Positions 1-9,355 of a stretch of 12,719 nt of DNA are shown here, in pieces; positions within the stretch are counted from its first letter, which is position 1; each line of letters begins with the position of its first letter. The stretch spans positions 1 to 12,719 of the forward strand of contig JAJPZF010000068.1 in the NCBI GenBank assembly GCA_021204545.1, given 5' to 3'. Position numbers and translations under genes: made by a program. The notes under the pieces were generated by a model. That model saw only the letters and a program-made list of their open reading frames with translations, made no database searches and had not been told where the DNA came from. Source of the stretch: Prevotellaceae bacterium. Lineage in GTDB: Bacteria; Bacteroidota; Bacteroidia; Bacteroidales; Bacteroidaceae.

Positions 1-1
1 T

Positions 2-814
2 CTTAACCACTTCCTTCGGCTTCTCGGCCAGCTTCTTCTTCAGGTCAGCGTTCTCGGCCTCGAGAGCTGCGATGGTAGCGTTGAGGGCGTCGATCTGCGC
101 CTTGTGGTTAGCAAGGATGGCATCCATATCGGGAGCCTTGTCCCAGCCCACCTTACCGAGGTTGACGCCAATGCCTGCGCTGAAGCCGATGATATTGTCA
201 CGGTCAACGATCTTGTGCTGGTAATGCTCCTCCTCATAGCCATCAAAGTTCTCGTCGAGCATACGGGCGTATACATCGAGATTGATATGGAAGCGCTTCG
301 TTATGTTCCAAGTGTTGAACACACCTACCTCGAACATCGGGGCGAAAGCATCAAAGTCGTTGTCGCGGGCAAAGCCGGCGCCGCCATAAATGCTTATCTC
401 CCACCAGCGCTGCTTATAGCCGCCGAAGAGGTTTGTAAGGTTCAGCATCGGCTGAACGCTCAAGCTCCACTGGTTGAAAGTAGGATTCTCACCTCCGTTT
501 TTGCTGGTAACCTGGGTTCCCCAAGCGCCTTGTCCCTTAACGCGGAGACCGAAGCCAGGAGTTACCCACTTACCGAGGCTAATCTCGAAGCCCCAAGAGC
601 GGCGACCAGTCCAGAAGGGATCTTTATTCAAACCCAGTCCGTGTTCCTGGTCAGAGTAGAATGCGAGGTGCGAAACACCGGCATCGATAAACCAATTGTC
701 CCAGAAGCTGTTGGAGATGTACCCGTGCTTCAGGGTCGGATAGCTCTCTTCAGTCTGCGCCATCATAGAAGCAGAAAGTCCGCAGAAAGCCAGCAACATG
801 ATAAACTTTTTCAT
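2..814 (-). CDS. OmpA-like outer-membrane beta-barrel protein, 3' end outside window
   Basis: The frame opens at an ATG at 812-814 and stays open for 271 codons to the left edge, so the C-terminus is missing. Residues 1-19 are a signal peptide (MKKFIMLLAFCGLSASMMA, cleaved before QTEE). Residues about 20-222 alternate aromatic and glycine-rich short strands (WGFEISLGKW, FGLRVKGQGAWG, WWEISIYGGAGFA, IIGFSAGIGVNLG), as expected for an outer-membrane barrel. Residues about 229-268 form an Ala/Leu/Glu/Lys-rich heptad helix (IDALNATIAALEAEN) ending in a Lys/Pro/Glu stretch. A barrel followed by a coiled coil is the usual lead-in to a C-terminal peptidoglycan-binding OmpA domain in Bacteroidales, but that domain is not in view, so the family call is inference. 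It has its own promoter and is probably transcribed separately from mutL upstream. Confidence 0.8.
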   Translation of the reverse strand, partial: MKKFIMLLAFCGLSASMMAQTEESYPTLKHGYISNSFWDNWFIDAGVSHLAFYSDQEHGLGLNKDPFWTGRRSWGFEISLGKWVTPGFGLRVKGQGAWGTQVTSKNGGENPTFNQWSLSVQPMLNLTNLFGGYKQRWWEISIYGGAGFARDNDFDAFAPMFEVGVFNTWNITKRFHINLDVYARMLDENFDGYEEEHYQHKIVDRDNIIGFSAGIGVNLGKVGWDKAPDMDAILANHKAQIDALNATIAALEAENADLKKKLAEKPKEVVK

Positions 815-881
815 AGTCTAAACTATTTTAAAAACGATTAATAAACTATCTCTCTCTATTTCAACTTGCCATTACGCACTG

Positions 882-915
882 CAAAGATAACAAAAGAAAT
901 ATCACGCAAACCAAA
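882..915 (-). promoter_or_regulatory. Bacteroidetes-type promoter of the OmpA-like gene
   Basis: Read on the minus strand, TATCTTTG at 889-882 matches the Bacteroidetes -7 consensus TAnnTTTG exactly. TTTG occurs upstream at 915-912 and 910-907, giving spacers of 22 or 17 nt, either side of the usual 19-21. The predicted transcript starts near 875-878 and would have an AT-rich leader of roughly 60 nt before the ATG at 814. No GC-rich Shine-Dalgarno is visible, which is normal in this phylum. Confidence 0.65.
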
Positions 916-922
916 TTTTCAG

Positions 923-950
923 GGAAAAAAGTGAAAAAACTTAGGTTTTT
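923..950 (-). terminator. Possible weak terminator after mutL
   Basis: Fourteen bases past the mutL stop, the minus strand reads AAAAAC-CTAA-GTTTTT (950-945 paired with 940-935), followed by a second T-rich run at about 929-923. The stem is almost all A-T and so weak. It is placed correctly to end the mutL transcript before the OmpA promoter, but the stem strength does not by itself support termination. Confidence 0.3.
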
Positions 951-963
951 GCCCGAAAATGGC

Positions 964-2772
964 TCAATTGAACAGTTTTTCTATGCTTTTCTGCTCCAGA
1001 AACACTGCTATTTTGCTTCCGTCGGGCGCATGAGACACATCTCCCGCGTTGAACAGCTCTGCAACCAATGTCTCCATCTCTTCCTGCGATAGTTCCTGGC
1101 CCGCCTCGATGGCCGCGCCACGCGCCATTATCGCGGCAAGGCGGCTCTGCAGTTTTTCCTCCACGCTCTGCCCGCCTTCCCGCAAGTCATTCAGGATCTC
1201 GTCGAAGAGATTCTGCGGGTCCTGTGCGTCTAAACCGGACGGAAGCCCGAGGACGGAGAAGCTGCCGTCGCCGAGCGGCGAGAGGTCGAAGCCCAAGGCG
1301 GCGAGCTCGTCTTGTATCTCCTCGAAAAGTGACGCGTCGGACCTGGAGAATCTCACCAAGGCGGGGAAGAGCATCCGCTGTGTCGTGGCGGCTCCTTGTG
1401 CGAGTTGTTTCCTATACCTATTATATAATATGCGCAGGTGCGCGCGGTGTTGGTCCACTATCATAAGCCCGTCCTGCGTCTCGGTCATTATGTACTGCCC
1501 GCGGTATTGGTAATGGCGGGTGCTTCGCTCAACGTGTTCTGCGGCCGTTTTCCCGTCGATGGGCAGCGAGGGATGCCTTGTCTCGGCCGGAAGCTCGAAG
1601 CCTCCGTAAAGCGTCTCCCAATTCGCGGGGATGCGCTTAGGCAGAAGATCGCCGCTGTCGAAGGGGTTATACGAGGAGTTCACGCGGGTCTGCGGCACAG
1701 TTCTCGCAGCGTGTTGCGAGGGGGAGTACACGGGTATGTCGTCGGGAGTGCCTTCGCGGTCGAACTCTATGATGGGGACGGCGTTGAAGCGCCCCAGCGT
1801 CTCGCGCACCGCCGCGGTGAGAATCTGCCAGATGGCTTGCTCGTTCTCGAACTTTATCTCCGTCTTCGTGGGGTGTATGTTCACGTCTATCGTCGAGGGG
1901 TCGGTTTGCAGATAGAGGAAGAAAGGCACTTGCTCGGTGGGCTGCACCAGTCCCTCGAAGGCGTTCTGCACGGCTTTCTGGAAATACGGGTGGCGCATAT
2001 AGCGGCCGTTGACGAAGAAATACTGGTGGGCTCCCTTCTTTCTCGCCGTGTCGGGGCGGCCCACAAAGCCTGTTATGTCGCACAGCGAGGTCTCAACGTC
2101 GATGCTTAGCAAAGCGTCGCCGAACTTATGCCCGAAGACGTCGGCTATTCGCTGGCGTGGAGATGCCGCCTGATAGTCGTTCAGCAGCCGCCCGTTGTGG
2201 GAGAACGTGAAGTGAATGTCCGGATTCACGAGTACGACTCGCTCAAGCTCTTGTATGATGTTGGAAAGCTCCGTCTGGTTGCTCTTCAAGAACCTGCGGC
2301 GCGCCGGCACGTTGAAGAAGAGATTCTGCACCAGGAAGTTGCAGCCTTGCTGGCAAGCGTCCGTCTCCTGCGAGATGACCTTCCCGCCCTCGATTATCAG
2401 GCGGGTGCCAAGCTCGGCGTCGGCCGCACAGGTTCGCAGGGTGACCTGCGAGACGGCGGCGATGCTTGGCAGTGCCTCTCCGCGGAAACCCATCGTGTGG
2501 AGGGAGAAAAGGTCGGCTGCCGCTGTGATCTTACTTGTGGCGTGGCGCTCGAAAGCCAGCCTCGCGTCAGTCTCGCTCATACCTTTCCCGTCGTCGACAA
2601 CCTGTATGCTCGTCTTGCCGGCGTCCTCCACAAACACGTCAATGCGCGCTGCTCCCGCGTCGACGGCATTCTCCGTCAGCTCCTTTATCACTGAGGCGGG
2701 GCGCTGTATCACCTCGCCCGCGGCTATCTGGTTAGCCACGGAATCTGGCAGCAGATGTATAATATCCGCCAT
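964..2772 (-). CDS. mutL: DNA mismatch repair protein MutL (non-endonuclease type)
   Basis: This is a full-length 602-aa MutL. The N-terminal GHKL ATPase is clear: ELTENAVDAGA at 31-41 (catalytic Glu31, Mg-binding Asn35), VVDDGKGM at 58-65, RHATSKI at 76-82 and GFRGEAL at 95-101. The transducer domain ends with IHPTKTEIKF at 299-308, carrying the conserved ATP-contacting Lys303. A variable linker spans about 335-415, then the C-terminal dimerisation domain. The endonuclease residues are missing: the DQHA-x2-E-x4-E motif is DQHRAHLRILYN at 440-451 with both Glu replaced (Leu446, Asn451). The ACR motif has no Cys (549-552), and the CPHGRP motif reads APDGSK at 582-587. MutL couples MutS mismatch recognition to downstream repair. 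It is the last gene of its cluster, 4 nt after the small membrane protein gene. Confidence 0.98.
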   Translation of the reverse strand: MADIIHLLPDSVANQIAAGEVIQRPASVIKELTENAVDAGAARIDVFVEDAGKTSIQVVDDGKGMSETDARLAFERHATSKITAAADLFSLHTMGFRGEALPSIAAVSQVTLRTCAADAELGTRLIIEGGKVISQETDACQQGCNFLVQNLFFNVPARRRFLKSNQTELSNIIQELERVVLVNPDIHFTFSHNGRLLNDYQAASPRQRIADVFGHKFGDALLSIDVETSLCDITGFVGRPDTARKKGAHQYFFVNGRYMRHPYFQKAVQNAFEGLVQPTEQVPFFLYLQTDPSTIDVNIHPTKTEIKFENEQAIWQILTAAVRETLGRFNAVPIIEFDREGTPDDIPVYSPSQHAARTVPQTRVNSSYNPFDSGDLLPKRIPANWETLYGGFELPAETRHPSLPIDGKTAAEHVERSTRHYQYRGQYIMTETQDGLMIVDQHRAHLRILYNRYRKQLAQGAATTQRMLFPALVRFSRSDASLFEEIQDELAALGFDLSPLGDGSFSVLGLPSGLDAQDPQNLFDEILNDLREGGQSVEEKLQSRLAAIMARGAAIEAGQELSQEEMETLVAELFNAGDVSHAPDGSKIAVFLEQKSIEKLFN

Positions 2773-2776
2773 CGGC

Positions 2777-3070
2777 TTAGAAGAGAATCTTGCCCGTCAT
2801 TATATAACGCCACGCCAGGACAAGCAGGAAAAGCACGATTATCACCACGGGCAGCGTGAGCCTTCTGCCGCGCTCGCTGGCTTTTTGCGCCCTGGGCGTG
2901 AACTTCGAGAATTTGCCCTTGAACGTGTCGGGCGCTATGTCTCCCTTCGGGAGTTCGCCCATCTCGGCCTTGGCCTCGCGCACAATCTTGTCCAGCCTGT
3001 CCTTGCGCTCACTCGTGTAGATGCTCACCCGGTTGAACTTCCTCGGCTGGCGTGTCTTGAACATTGCCAT
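2777..3070 (-). CDS. Small single-pass membrane protein conserved next to mutL
   Basis: This 97-aa protein has a basic N-terminal region (KFNRVSIY then ERKDRLDKI, residues 11-29), a polar middle, and one hydrophobic segment at about 71-90 (LTLPVVIIVLFLLVLAWRY) followed by a short tail, MTGKILF. The positive cluster before the segment (ERGRR) suggests the N-terminus is cytoplasmic. I recall similar unnamed proteins beside mutL in other Bacteroidales, sharing the ERKDRL and TGK-type motifs; no function is known to me. Its start lies 62 nt inside the OstA-like gene. The next in-frame Met is residue 37, past the conserved-looking N-terminal block, so the overlapping start at 3070 (or Met3 at 3064) is preferred. 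Its stop is 4 nt before mutL, so coupled translation is likely. Confidence 0.82.
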   Translation of the reverse strand: MAMFKTRQPRKFNRVSIYTSERKDRLDKIVREAKAEMGELPKGDIAPDTFKGKFSKFTPRAQKASERGRRLTLPVVIIVLFLLVLAWRYIMTGKILF

Positions 3071-4835
3071 TTTTATTCTTTTTGTTTTTCACGTCTTCCA
3101 GTCTCTGCTTCGGCGGCTCGTGCTTCACGCTCTCCTTAAGCTCCGTGCCCGCCCGCTTGGGCCGCCAGTTGAAGATGTCGTCCTTGTTGAGAGGGCGCAC
3201 ATAGTCGAACCACACGAAGTTCTCCAGATAAAGCGTCTTGGGCGGTATGAGGAAGAGCGGATACATAGTGCCTGTGGCGGCGGGCATCCATATCTTCTGC
3301 ACTTTTCTCTCCACGAGCCACATCCTCATCTCGCTGCTCTCCGTGTGGTTCATGCCTATCATCAGCGAATCGTCGTCGAAGGGATAGTAATTCACAAACA
3401 CGTTCCTGTCGGCGATCATAAGATATGGGTCGCCGTCCTCCATATACGTGTGCATTTCCTTGCTGGCTATCTGGTTGTAATGCACGGAGTCGAGCCTCTC
3501 CACCGACAGTGCCTGGTTGATGACGTATATGCTGTCGATGGTGGAGTCGTTGCGCCAAGCCTTAATCTCCTCGCCAAGCACCTGCTGGCCCTGCTGCCAC
3601 ATTATCGGGTCCTTGTACATCGTCGTGCAGCTGTCACGCCCGTCGTAGACGATAGAGTCGCACACCGCCTGGATATCTGTGCGGTAAGCCCTGACATGGT
3701 GATAGCCGTGGAGCATGCGGTACATGCTGTCGGTGTCGATGTTATGCGTGAAGAGGAAGAAGGAGTCGGCGTGGGCGTAGAAGGTGTCCGCCTCAGAATA
3801 GTCCATGAGCACGGCGCTGTCCGCCGCCTCTGTGTAGCCTATCGAGTCGTCGTACATGATATAATTGCCCACGAACTTGTTGCGGTTCAGCGTGTCTGTG
3901 TAGATGGCGTGCCCGTAAGCCTTGCCTACCTGCTCCTCGCCGCTCCAACAAATGCTGTCGCCTATAAGGTTCTTGTAGCCGTTCTGCAATATCGAGCGGT
4001 TAAGCATATACGAGTCGTCGGTCTCGGTGTTGTAGTAACCGTTCTCGGTGTACACGTGGTTCGCCCCGTTGTCTATGTTGCTTGGGCCCGTGACGTGCGC
4101 GACGCTCGTCACAGTGTTGTAGTGAAGCGTGTCGCTCACCACTATTGTGCGTGTCGGCTCGGGCGGGGCGGGCGTAAGGAGCTCAACGTTGTAGTTGAAG
4201 ACCGCCTCACGCGTGACGGGACTGTATTCGCCCCAGTCGCTCGTCAACTGGCTGTTCTGCGTCAAAAGTCTGCCGCCCTCGAAGTAATAGCCAAGCGAGA
4301 AAAGGCGGTCATAATCCATGGAATCCGTGTAGATCACCACGTCTCTGTGCGTCAGGACAACATTGTAGCGCATCCTGGCCATCTGCTCAAGGCCGTTGTA
4401 ATACATGACATCGCCCGTCAGGGTCAGCGTGTCGCCCTGGAGAAGCCGCACGTTTCCGTAGGCGTCGAAGGAGTTCGTCTCCTGGTAGAACAGGGCGCTG
4501 TCGCAGAACATCAGCGTGCCGTCATGCTCGAAGCGCACGTCGCCAACGAGAAACTGTGCCGTGGCGTGCTTCCTCTGGTTATAATAAAGCTGGTCGGCGT
4601 GAAGGAGATTCACCCTCGTGTCGGACGGCTCACGCTCGTTGTCCGCTTGTTCCACGCTGTCCTCACGCACAGCCGACGCACCGTTTCCCGCCGCCTTCGG
4701 CGCATTGTCGCGCAGAGGCCCGAGAGCCATCGCGGAAGCCGTGAAGGCTAAAAAGCTTAAAGTGACGCACTGCGTGCATCTTTTCCTTAGCTTTTTGGCG
4801 AGCTCTCCAGCCCGCTGGCTAAGCGTTTTCGGCAT
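3009..4835 (-). CDS. OstA/LptA-like periplasmic protein, probable LPS transport role
   Basis: The product has 608 residues. Residues 1-37 look like a long signal sequence: a basic n-region (KKLRKR at 14-19), a hydrophobic core (VTLSFLAFTASAMA) and an Ala-rich end. Residues about 74-220 hold the OstA-like repeats (LHADQLYYNQ, FLVGDVRFEHDGTLMFCDSA, DAYGNVRLLQGDTLTLTGDV), the beta-taco pattern of LptA and the LptD N-terminus. More repeats follow to about 480, including DPIMWQQGQQVLGEEIKAW at 409-427. There is no large C-terminal barrel, so it is not a full LptD. In Bacteroidota such long OstA-like proteins are thought to serve lipopolysaccharide export; that role is inferred from the fold. The C-terminal ~50 residues are charged and Lys/Glu/Pro-rich, and the last 20 codons overlap the next gene. 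The start abuts the preceding stop (TAAATG), indicating coupling with the SurA-like foldase. Confidence 0.9.
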   Translation of the reverse strand: MPKTLSQRAGELAKKLRKRCTQCVTLSFLAFTASAMALGPLRDNAPKAAGNGASAVREDSVEQADNEREPSDTRVNLLHADQLYYNQRKHATAQFLVGDVRFEHDGTLMFCDSALFYQETNSFDAYGNVRLLQGDTLTLTGDVMYYNGLEQMARMRYNVVLTHRDVVIYTDSMDYDRLFSLGYYFEGGRLLTQNSQLTSDWGEYSPVTREAVFNYNVELLTPAPPEPTRTIVVSDTLHYNTVTSVAHVTGPSNIDNGANHVYTENGYYNTETDDSYMLNRSILQNGYKNLIGDSICWSGEEQVGKAYGHAIYTDTLNRNKFVGNYIMYDDSIGYTEAADSAVLMDYSEADTFYAHADSFFLFTHNIDTDSMYRMLHGYHHVRAYRTDIQAVCDSIVYDGRDSCTTMYKDPIMWQQGQQVLGEEIKAWRNDSTIDSIYVINQALSVERLDSVHYNQIASKEMHTYMEDGDPYLMIADRNVFVNYYPFDDDSLMIGMNHTESSEMRMWLVERKVQKIWMPAATGTMYPLFLIPPKTLYLENFVWFDYVRPLNKDDIFNWRPKRAGTELKESVKHEPPKQRLEDVKNKKNKNGNVQDTPAEEVQPGEHLHE

Positions 4836-6209
4836 TTACTTTATCCAGCCGGGATACTCGAAGTCGCAGTCTCTCCAGTTCTCGTTTATCCTGACGTACG
4901 TGGATTTCTGCTTCTCCTTTATCCAGTTCACGAGAAGTTCCTCTTTCTTCTTGTTGAGCACAATGTCCTGCAACACTTGGAAATCCTCGGCGACACTCGC
5001 GCGGTGCGCCTTTATCCTGCTCTTCAGCTTCACGATGGCGCACACCGTTTTCATGTTCGTGTATATCATCTTGAACGGGCGCGATATCTCGCCCACCTCC
5101 ATCCCGTCGACCACGCGGGCCAAGTCGGAAGAGAGTTCCGAAAGCTCGCTCATCTCGAAGCGGGAGGTGCGTATGCGCTGCCCGTCGTCGTCAACCTTGA
5201 CATTGGTCAGCAGCCCGTGGTTGCTCTTCGTGTCCTTGTCGTCGCTGATGTAGGTGGCTGCGTCCTCAAAGGAGAATTTCTCCTCTCTTATGTCGTCGGC
5301 AATGGAGTCAAGACGGGCCAGGGCAGCGTCGATGTCCTCCTGTGCCACCTTTGGGGTGCGCAATATATGGCGGACCTTTATCTTGTCGCCGCGCTTGTCT
5401 ATCAACTGGATTATGTGGAAACCGTACTCCGACTCCACCACTTTTGAGACTTTGTTCGGGTCGGTGAGACTGAAAGCCACATTGGCGAAGGCAGGGTCGA
5501 GCATACCTTTTCCCACATAGTCAAGCTCTCCTCCCTGCCTGGCCGTGCCGGGATCCTCGCTGTAGAGTATGGCAAGCGTGGAGAAAGACATACCTTCGTT
5601 CATCACCCTCTCGGCATAACCTCGCAGCTCGTCCTTGACACGGTCTATCTCCTCCTGCGGTATGTTCGGGTGCTGCACAACCAGCTCCACCTCCACTTGC
5701 GTGGGTATCAGCGGCAAAGAGTCCTCGGGCATGTCGCGGAAATAACGCCTCACCTCAGCCGGGTTCACCTTGACATTCTCCGTCAGCTTCTCACGCATTT
5801 GGCTGACAATCATCTCGTCTTTGTAGCGGGTGAACAGCTCCTCGCGTATCTGCGACATAGGCATTCCCATATACTCCTCAAGCTTTTCCTTGCTGCCTGC
5901 CGTCATCACCCAGTCGTTTATGCGCTCCTCAACGGAGGAATTAACCTGCGCGTCTGATACTTCTATGCTGTCGATGGCGGCCTGGTGCAGGAAAAGTTTC
6001 TGGATGGCAAGCCGTTCGGGGATGACGCAATAGGGGTTGCCCTGTATCTGCGACCACGAGGGGTCGCGGCGCATACCCTCAACGTCGCTCTTGAGTATAG
6101 CCTCATCGCCGACAACCCATATAACCTCGTCGACGACGTTGTCAAGTGTCTGGGCTGAAGAGCAGAGGCAGGCGCAGAATAAGACAGCAAAGATGAGAGC
6201 CCTTTTCAT
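4836..6209 (-). CDS. SurA-like periplasmic peptidyl-prolyl isomerase/chaperone, two parvulin modules
   Basis: The product has 457 residues with a signal peptide at 1-19 (core LIFAVLFCACLC, cleavage near SSA-QT). Residues about 20-165 are a SurA-type chaperone N-domain, starting with the typical VVDEVIWVVGDEAILKSDVE. Two parvulin modules follow. The first spans about 171-273 (FSTLAILYSEDPGTARQGGE, then GFHIIQLIDKRG) but has VELVVQH in place of the usual HIL strand, so it may be non-catalytic. The second begins with IKVRHIL at 277-283 and runs to about 395. The C-terminal helix (407-443) resembles the strand-swapping helix of SurA. SurA proteins guide unfolded outer-membrane proteins across the periplasm, which fits the OstA-like gene immediately downstream and the barrel protein nearby. 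It lies 13 nt after the preceding foldase gene. Confidence 0.92.
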   Translation of the reverse strand: MKRALIFAVLFCACLCSSAQTLDNVVDEVIWVVGDEAILKSDVEGMRRDPSWSQIQGNPYCVIPERLAIQKLFLHQAAIDSIEVSDAQVNSSVEERINDWVMTAGSKEKLEEYMGMPMSQIREELFTRYKDEMIVSQMREKLTENVKVNPAEVRRYFRDMPEDSLPLIPTQVEVELVVQHPNIPQEEIDRVKDELRGYAERVMNEGMSFSTLAILYSEDPGTARQGGELDYVGKGMLDPAFANVAFSLTDPNKVSKVVESEYGFHIIQLIDKRGDKIKVRHILRTPKVAQEDIDAALARLDSIADDIREEKFSFEDAATYISDDKDTKSNHGLLTNVKVDDDGQRIRTSRFEMSELSELSSDLARVVDGMEVGEISRPFKMIYTNMKTVCAIVKLKSRIKAHRASVAEDFQVLQDIVLNKKKEELLVNWIKEKQKSTYVRINENWRDCDFEYPGWIK

Positions 6210-6222
6210 CGCGGCTTGACGG

Positions 6223-7656
6223 TCAGTGCCTGTTCACTGTCTCGAGAACTTCCTTGTAAACCTCAACATCATAGCGTTTGCGCAACGCCTCGGCAAACTG
6301 CTTGTCGCACTCCATCTGGTAGTCGGAGACCACTGAGCCGGCGACATCTGTCCACTTCTCAGGGCCTTTTTTCAGCGTCCTGCCCACAGCGCCTGAATAA
6401 GGGAAGCCTTTCCGTGACCGCGACTTACCTGTGTTGATGTGGAACACGAGCGAGTCGACAAAGGCGTTGTCGCCTTGGGCGTACAGCTTCATCTCCGCGC
6501 GCACCATGGTCGTGTCGGCGTTCATTGTCTCCTTCACTGTCGGCAGCCACTGGCTCTCGTCCAAGCCTTTCACCAGTTTTCTGACTTTGGCGACATCATC
6601 CTCTTGGGACGCATGGTAAACCATCCCGTAGAAATGCGGCTTGTCCCACGCATAACGTTTCTTGTTTTTCTTAAAATATTTCCGCAAAGCCGCCGTGTCA
6701 CTCGCAGCCGGGTCCCACACCTGCTGCTTGCAGATCTCATAGAGAAGCAAGCCGTCGTGGTATTCCTGCACCAAATATCTCAAGTCAGCGTCCTCCGCCG
6801 ACAGGCGCTCGCACTCACTGTCCAGCACTTCGTCCGCCGTGACACCGCGCTGGCTCGCCAACGTGTCAACGGCAGCCACAGCCAGCCTCTCACGCAGTCC
6901 GCGGGCCTCGAGGAAACGGAGTATCTGCGGCCGCAGGCTGTCGTATGGCTCAAGCTCCTTCTGGTCGTTAAGGCGCACTATGTGATAACCCGCCGCAGTC
7001 TGTATAGGCTCTGAGATCTCGCCCTTACGCAAGGCGTACATTGTCTGCTCGAACTCGGGCAACAACTGCCCGGGGCCGAACCAAGTCAATGCACCGCCGC
7101 GGGGAGCTGTCTGCGGGTCTTCTGAGAATTTCTTCGCCAGCTCCTCAAAGTCAGCGCCTGCCTGCAGCACACCGTAGATGCTGTCTATGAGCATTTTCTG
7201 CCTTGCCTGTACCGAGTCAGCGCTATTCTGCGGCACACGAAGGTAGATGTGGGCGGGAAGCCTCAGGTCGTGTCCGTCCAACTGCTTCAGCATATTCTCG
7301 TAATATGCCTGCGCCTCCGCCTCTTCGGCCTCGGCGCTCACAAGCATGGGACGTATCTGCTGGTCGCGGTAGGTGCGGAACTCATCACGGAAGCTCGACA
7401 GAGTGTCGTAGCGGGCGTCCTCCGCGGCCTTCACTTTCAGCTTGTAATTGATGAACAGCTCGGCATACTTGTCTATGTCAGCCTGGTCGGCTACTGAGTC
7501 TGAGTTGTTCTTATTGTAGTTGTACTCGAACTCAGAGCGTGTGACTGGCTTGCCCGCTATCCGCATAATCACAGGGTCGTCGTCCCCGGCCATAGCCGTG
7601 GCGGACAACGCCAGCAGGCTTGCGCCAAATAACAGTTTCTTCATTATGCTTTTCAT
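6223..7656 (-). CDS. Periplasmic parvulin-type peptidyl-prolyl isomerase, one visible parvulin domain
   Basis: The product has 477 residues with a signal peptide of about 23 (KKLLFGASLLALSATAMA, cleaved before GDDD). The N-domain carries IMRIAGKPVTRSEFEYNYNK, the usual opening of parvulin chaperones. A single parvulin domain spans about 134-230 (PAHIYLRVP; FEELAKKFSEDPQTAPRGG; FGPGQLLPEFEQTMYAL; AGYHIVRL). The C-terminal half (240-477) is rich in charged residues and shows no second HIL/GYHIV signature, so it is probably helical or a degenerate parvulin module. It is a paralogue-level relative of the next gene and is likely co-transcribed with it. An internal Met5 (MKKLLF) is an equally good start; the first Met is kept because it is 24 nt from the guaB stop. 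PpiD or PrsA labels would overreach, since no membrane anchor or lipobox is present. Confidence 0.9.
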   Translation of the reverse strand: MKSIMKKLLFGASLLALSATAMAGDDDPVIMRIAGKPVTRSEFEYNYNKNNSDSVADQADIDKYAELFINYKLKVKAAEDARYDTLSSFRDEFRTYRDQQIRPMLVSAEAEEAEAQAYYENMLKQLDGHDLRLPAHIYLRVPQNSADSVQARQKMLIDSIYGVLQAGADFEELAKKFSEDPQTAPRGGALTWFGPGQLLPEFEQTMYALRKGEISEPIQTAAGYHIVRLNDQKELEPYDSLRPQILRFLEARGLRERLAVAAVDTLASQRGVTADEVLDSECERLSAEDADLRYLVQEYHDGLLLYEICKQQVWDPAASDTAALRKYFKKNKKRYAWDKPHFYGMVYHASQEDDVAKVRKLVKGLDESQWLPTVKETMNADTTMVRAEMKLYAQGDNAFVDSLVFHINTGKSRSRKGFPYSGAVGRTLKKGPEKWTDVAGSVVSDYQMECDKQFAEALRKRYDVEVYKEVLETVNRH

Positions 7657-7680
7657 CTTTTCTTTATTTATGCCGCGACG

Positions 7681-9192
<1,512 letters not shown>

Positions 9193-9229
9193 CTAAATCT
9201 TCGCCAGGAACCCGCGCGGAACTCCCAGA

Positions 9230-9252
9230 TTTAACCTAAACCGAGGGTTAAA
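9230..9252. repeat. 7-bp inverted repeat TTTAACC/GGTTAAA
   Basis: The arms TTTAACC (9230-9236) and GGTTAAA (9246-9252) are perfect complements around a 9-nt loop. It marks the left edge of the repeat cluster, about 38 bp upstream of the guaB -7 element. Confidence 0.6.
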
Positions 9253-9260
9253 AGCCGCGG

Positions 9261-9355
9261 TTGCCATAGTACAGCCGCGACGGGGCATAACTAACGCAGT
9301 TATTGGCGTTTGCCATATAGCCCCGAAGGGGCATAACAAGCGTAGTTATTTGCGG
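9261..9355. repeat. Two diverged tandem units of about 46-49 bp
   Basis: Unit 1 (9261-9309) and unit 2 (9310-9355) both run TTGCCATA, AGCC-palindrome-GGGGCATAAC, a short CG core, then AGTTATT. Each contains a second inverted repeat after the palindrome: ATAACT/AGTTAT at 9287-9303 and ATAAC/GTTAT at 9333-9349. The differences are partly compensatory-looking (stem ends preserved, loops changed). Confidence 0.7.

Noticed and set aside
104..841. Plus-strand 245-codon open frame over the OmpA-like gene
   Set aside because: The minus strand gives a signal peptide, barrel strands and a coiled coil in one uninterrupted frame with a consensus promoter; the plus frame has none of these.
1438..3139. 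Several plus-strand frames of about 190-310 codons across mutL
   Set aside because: They are antisense to complete MutL motifs and have no recognisable features.
3021..4751. Long plus-strand open frame of 576 codons
   Set aside because: It is wholly antisense to the OstA-like gene. The predicted protein is Val/His-rich with no domain, signal peptide or plausible fold, while the minus strand has a signal peptide and OstA repeats.
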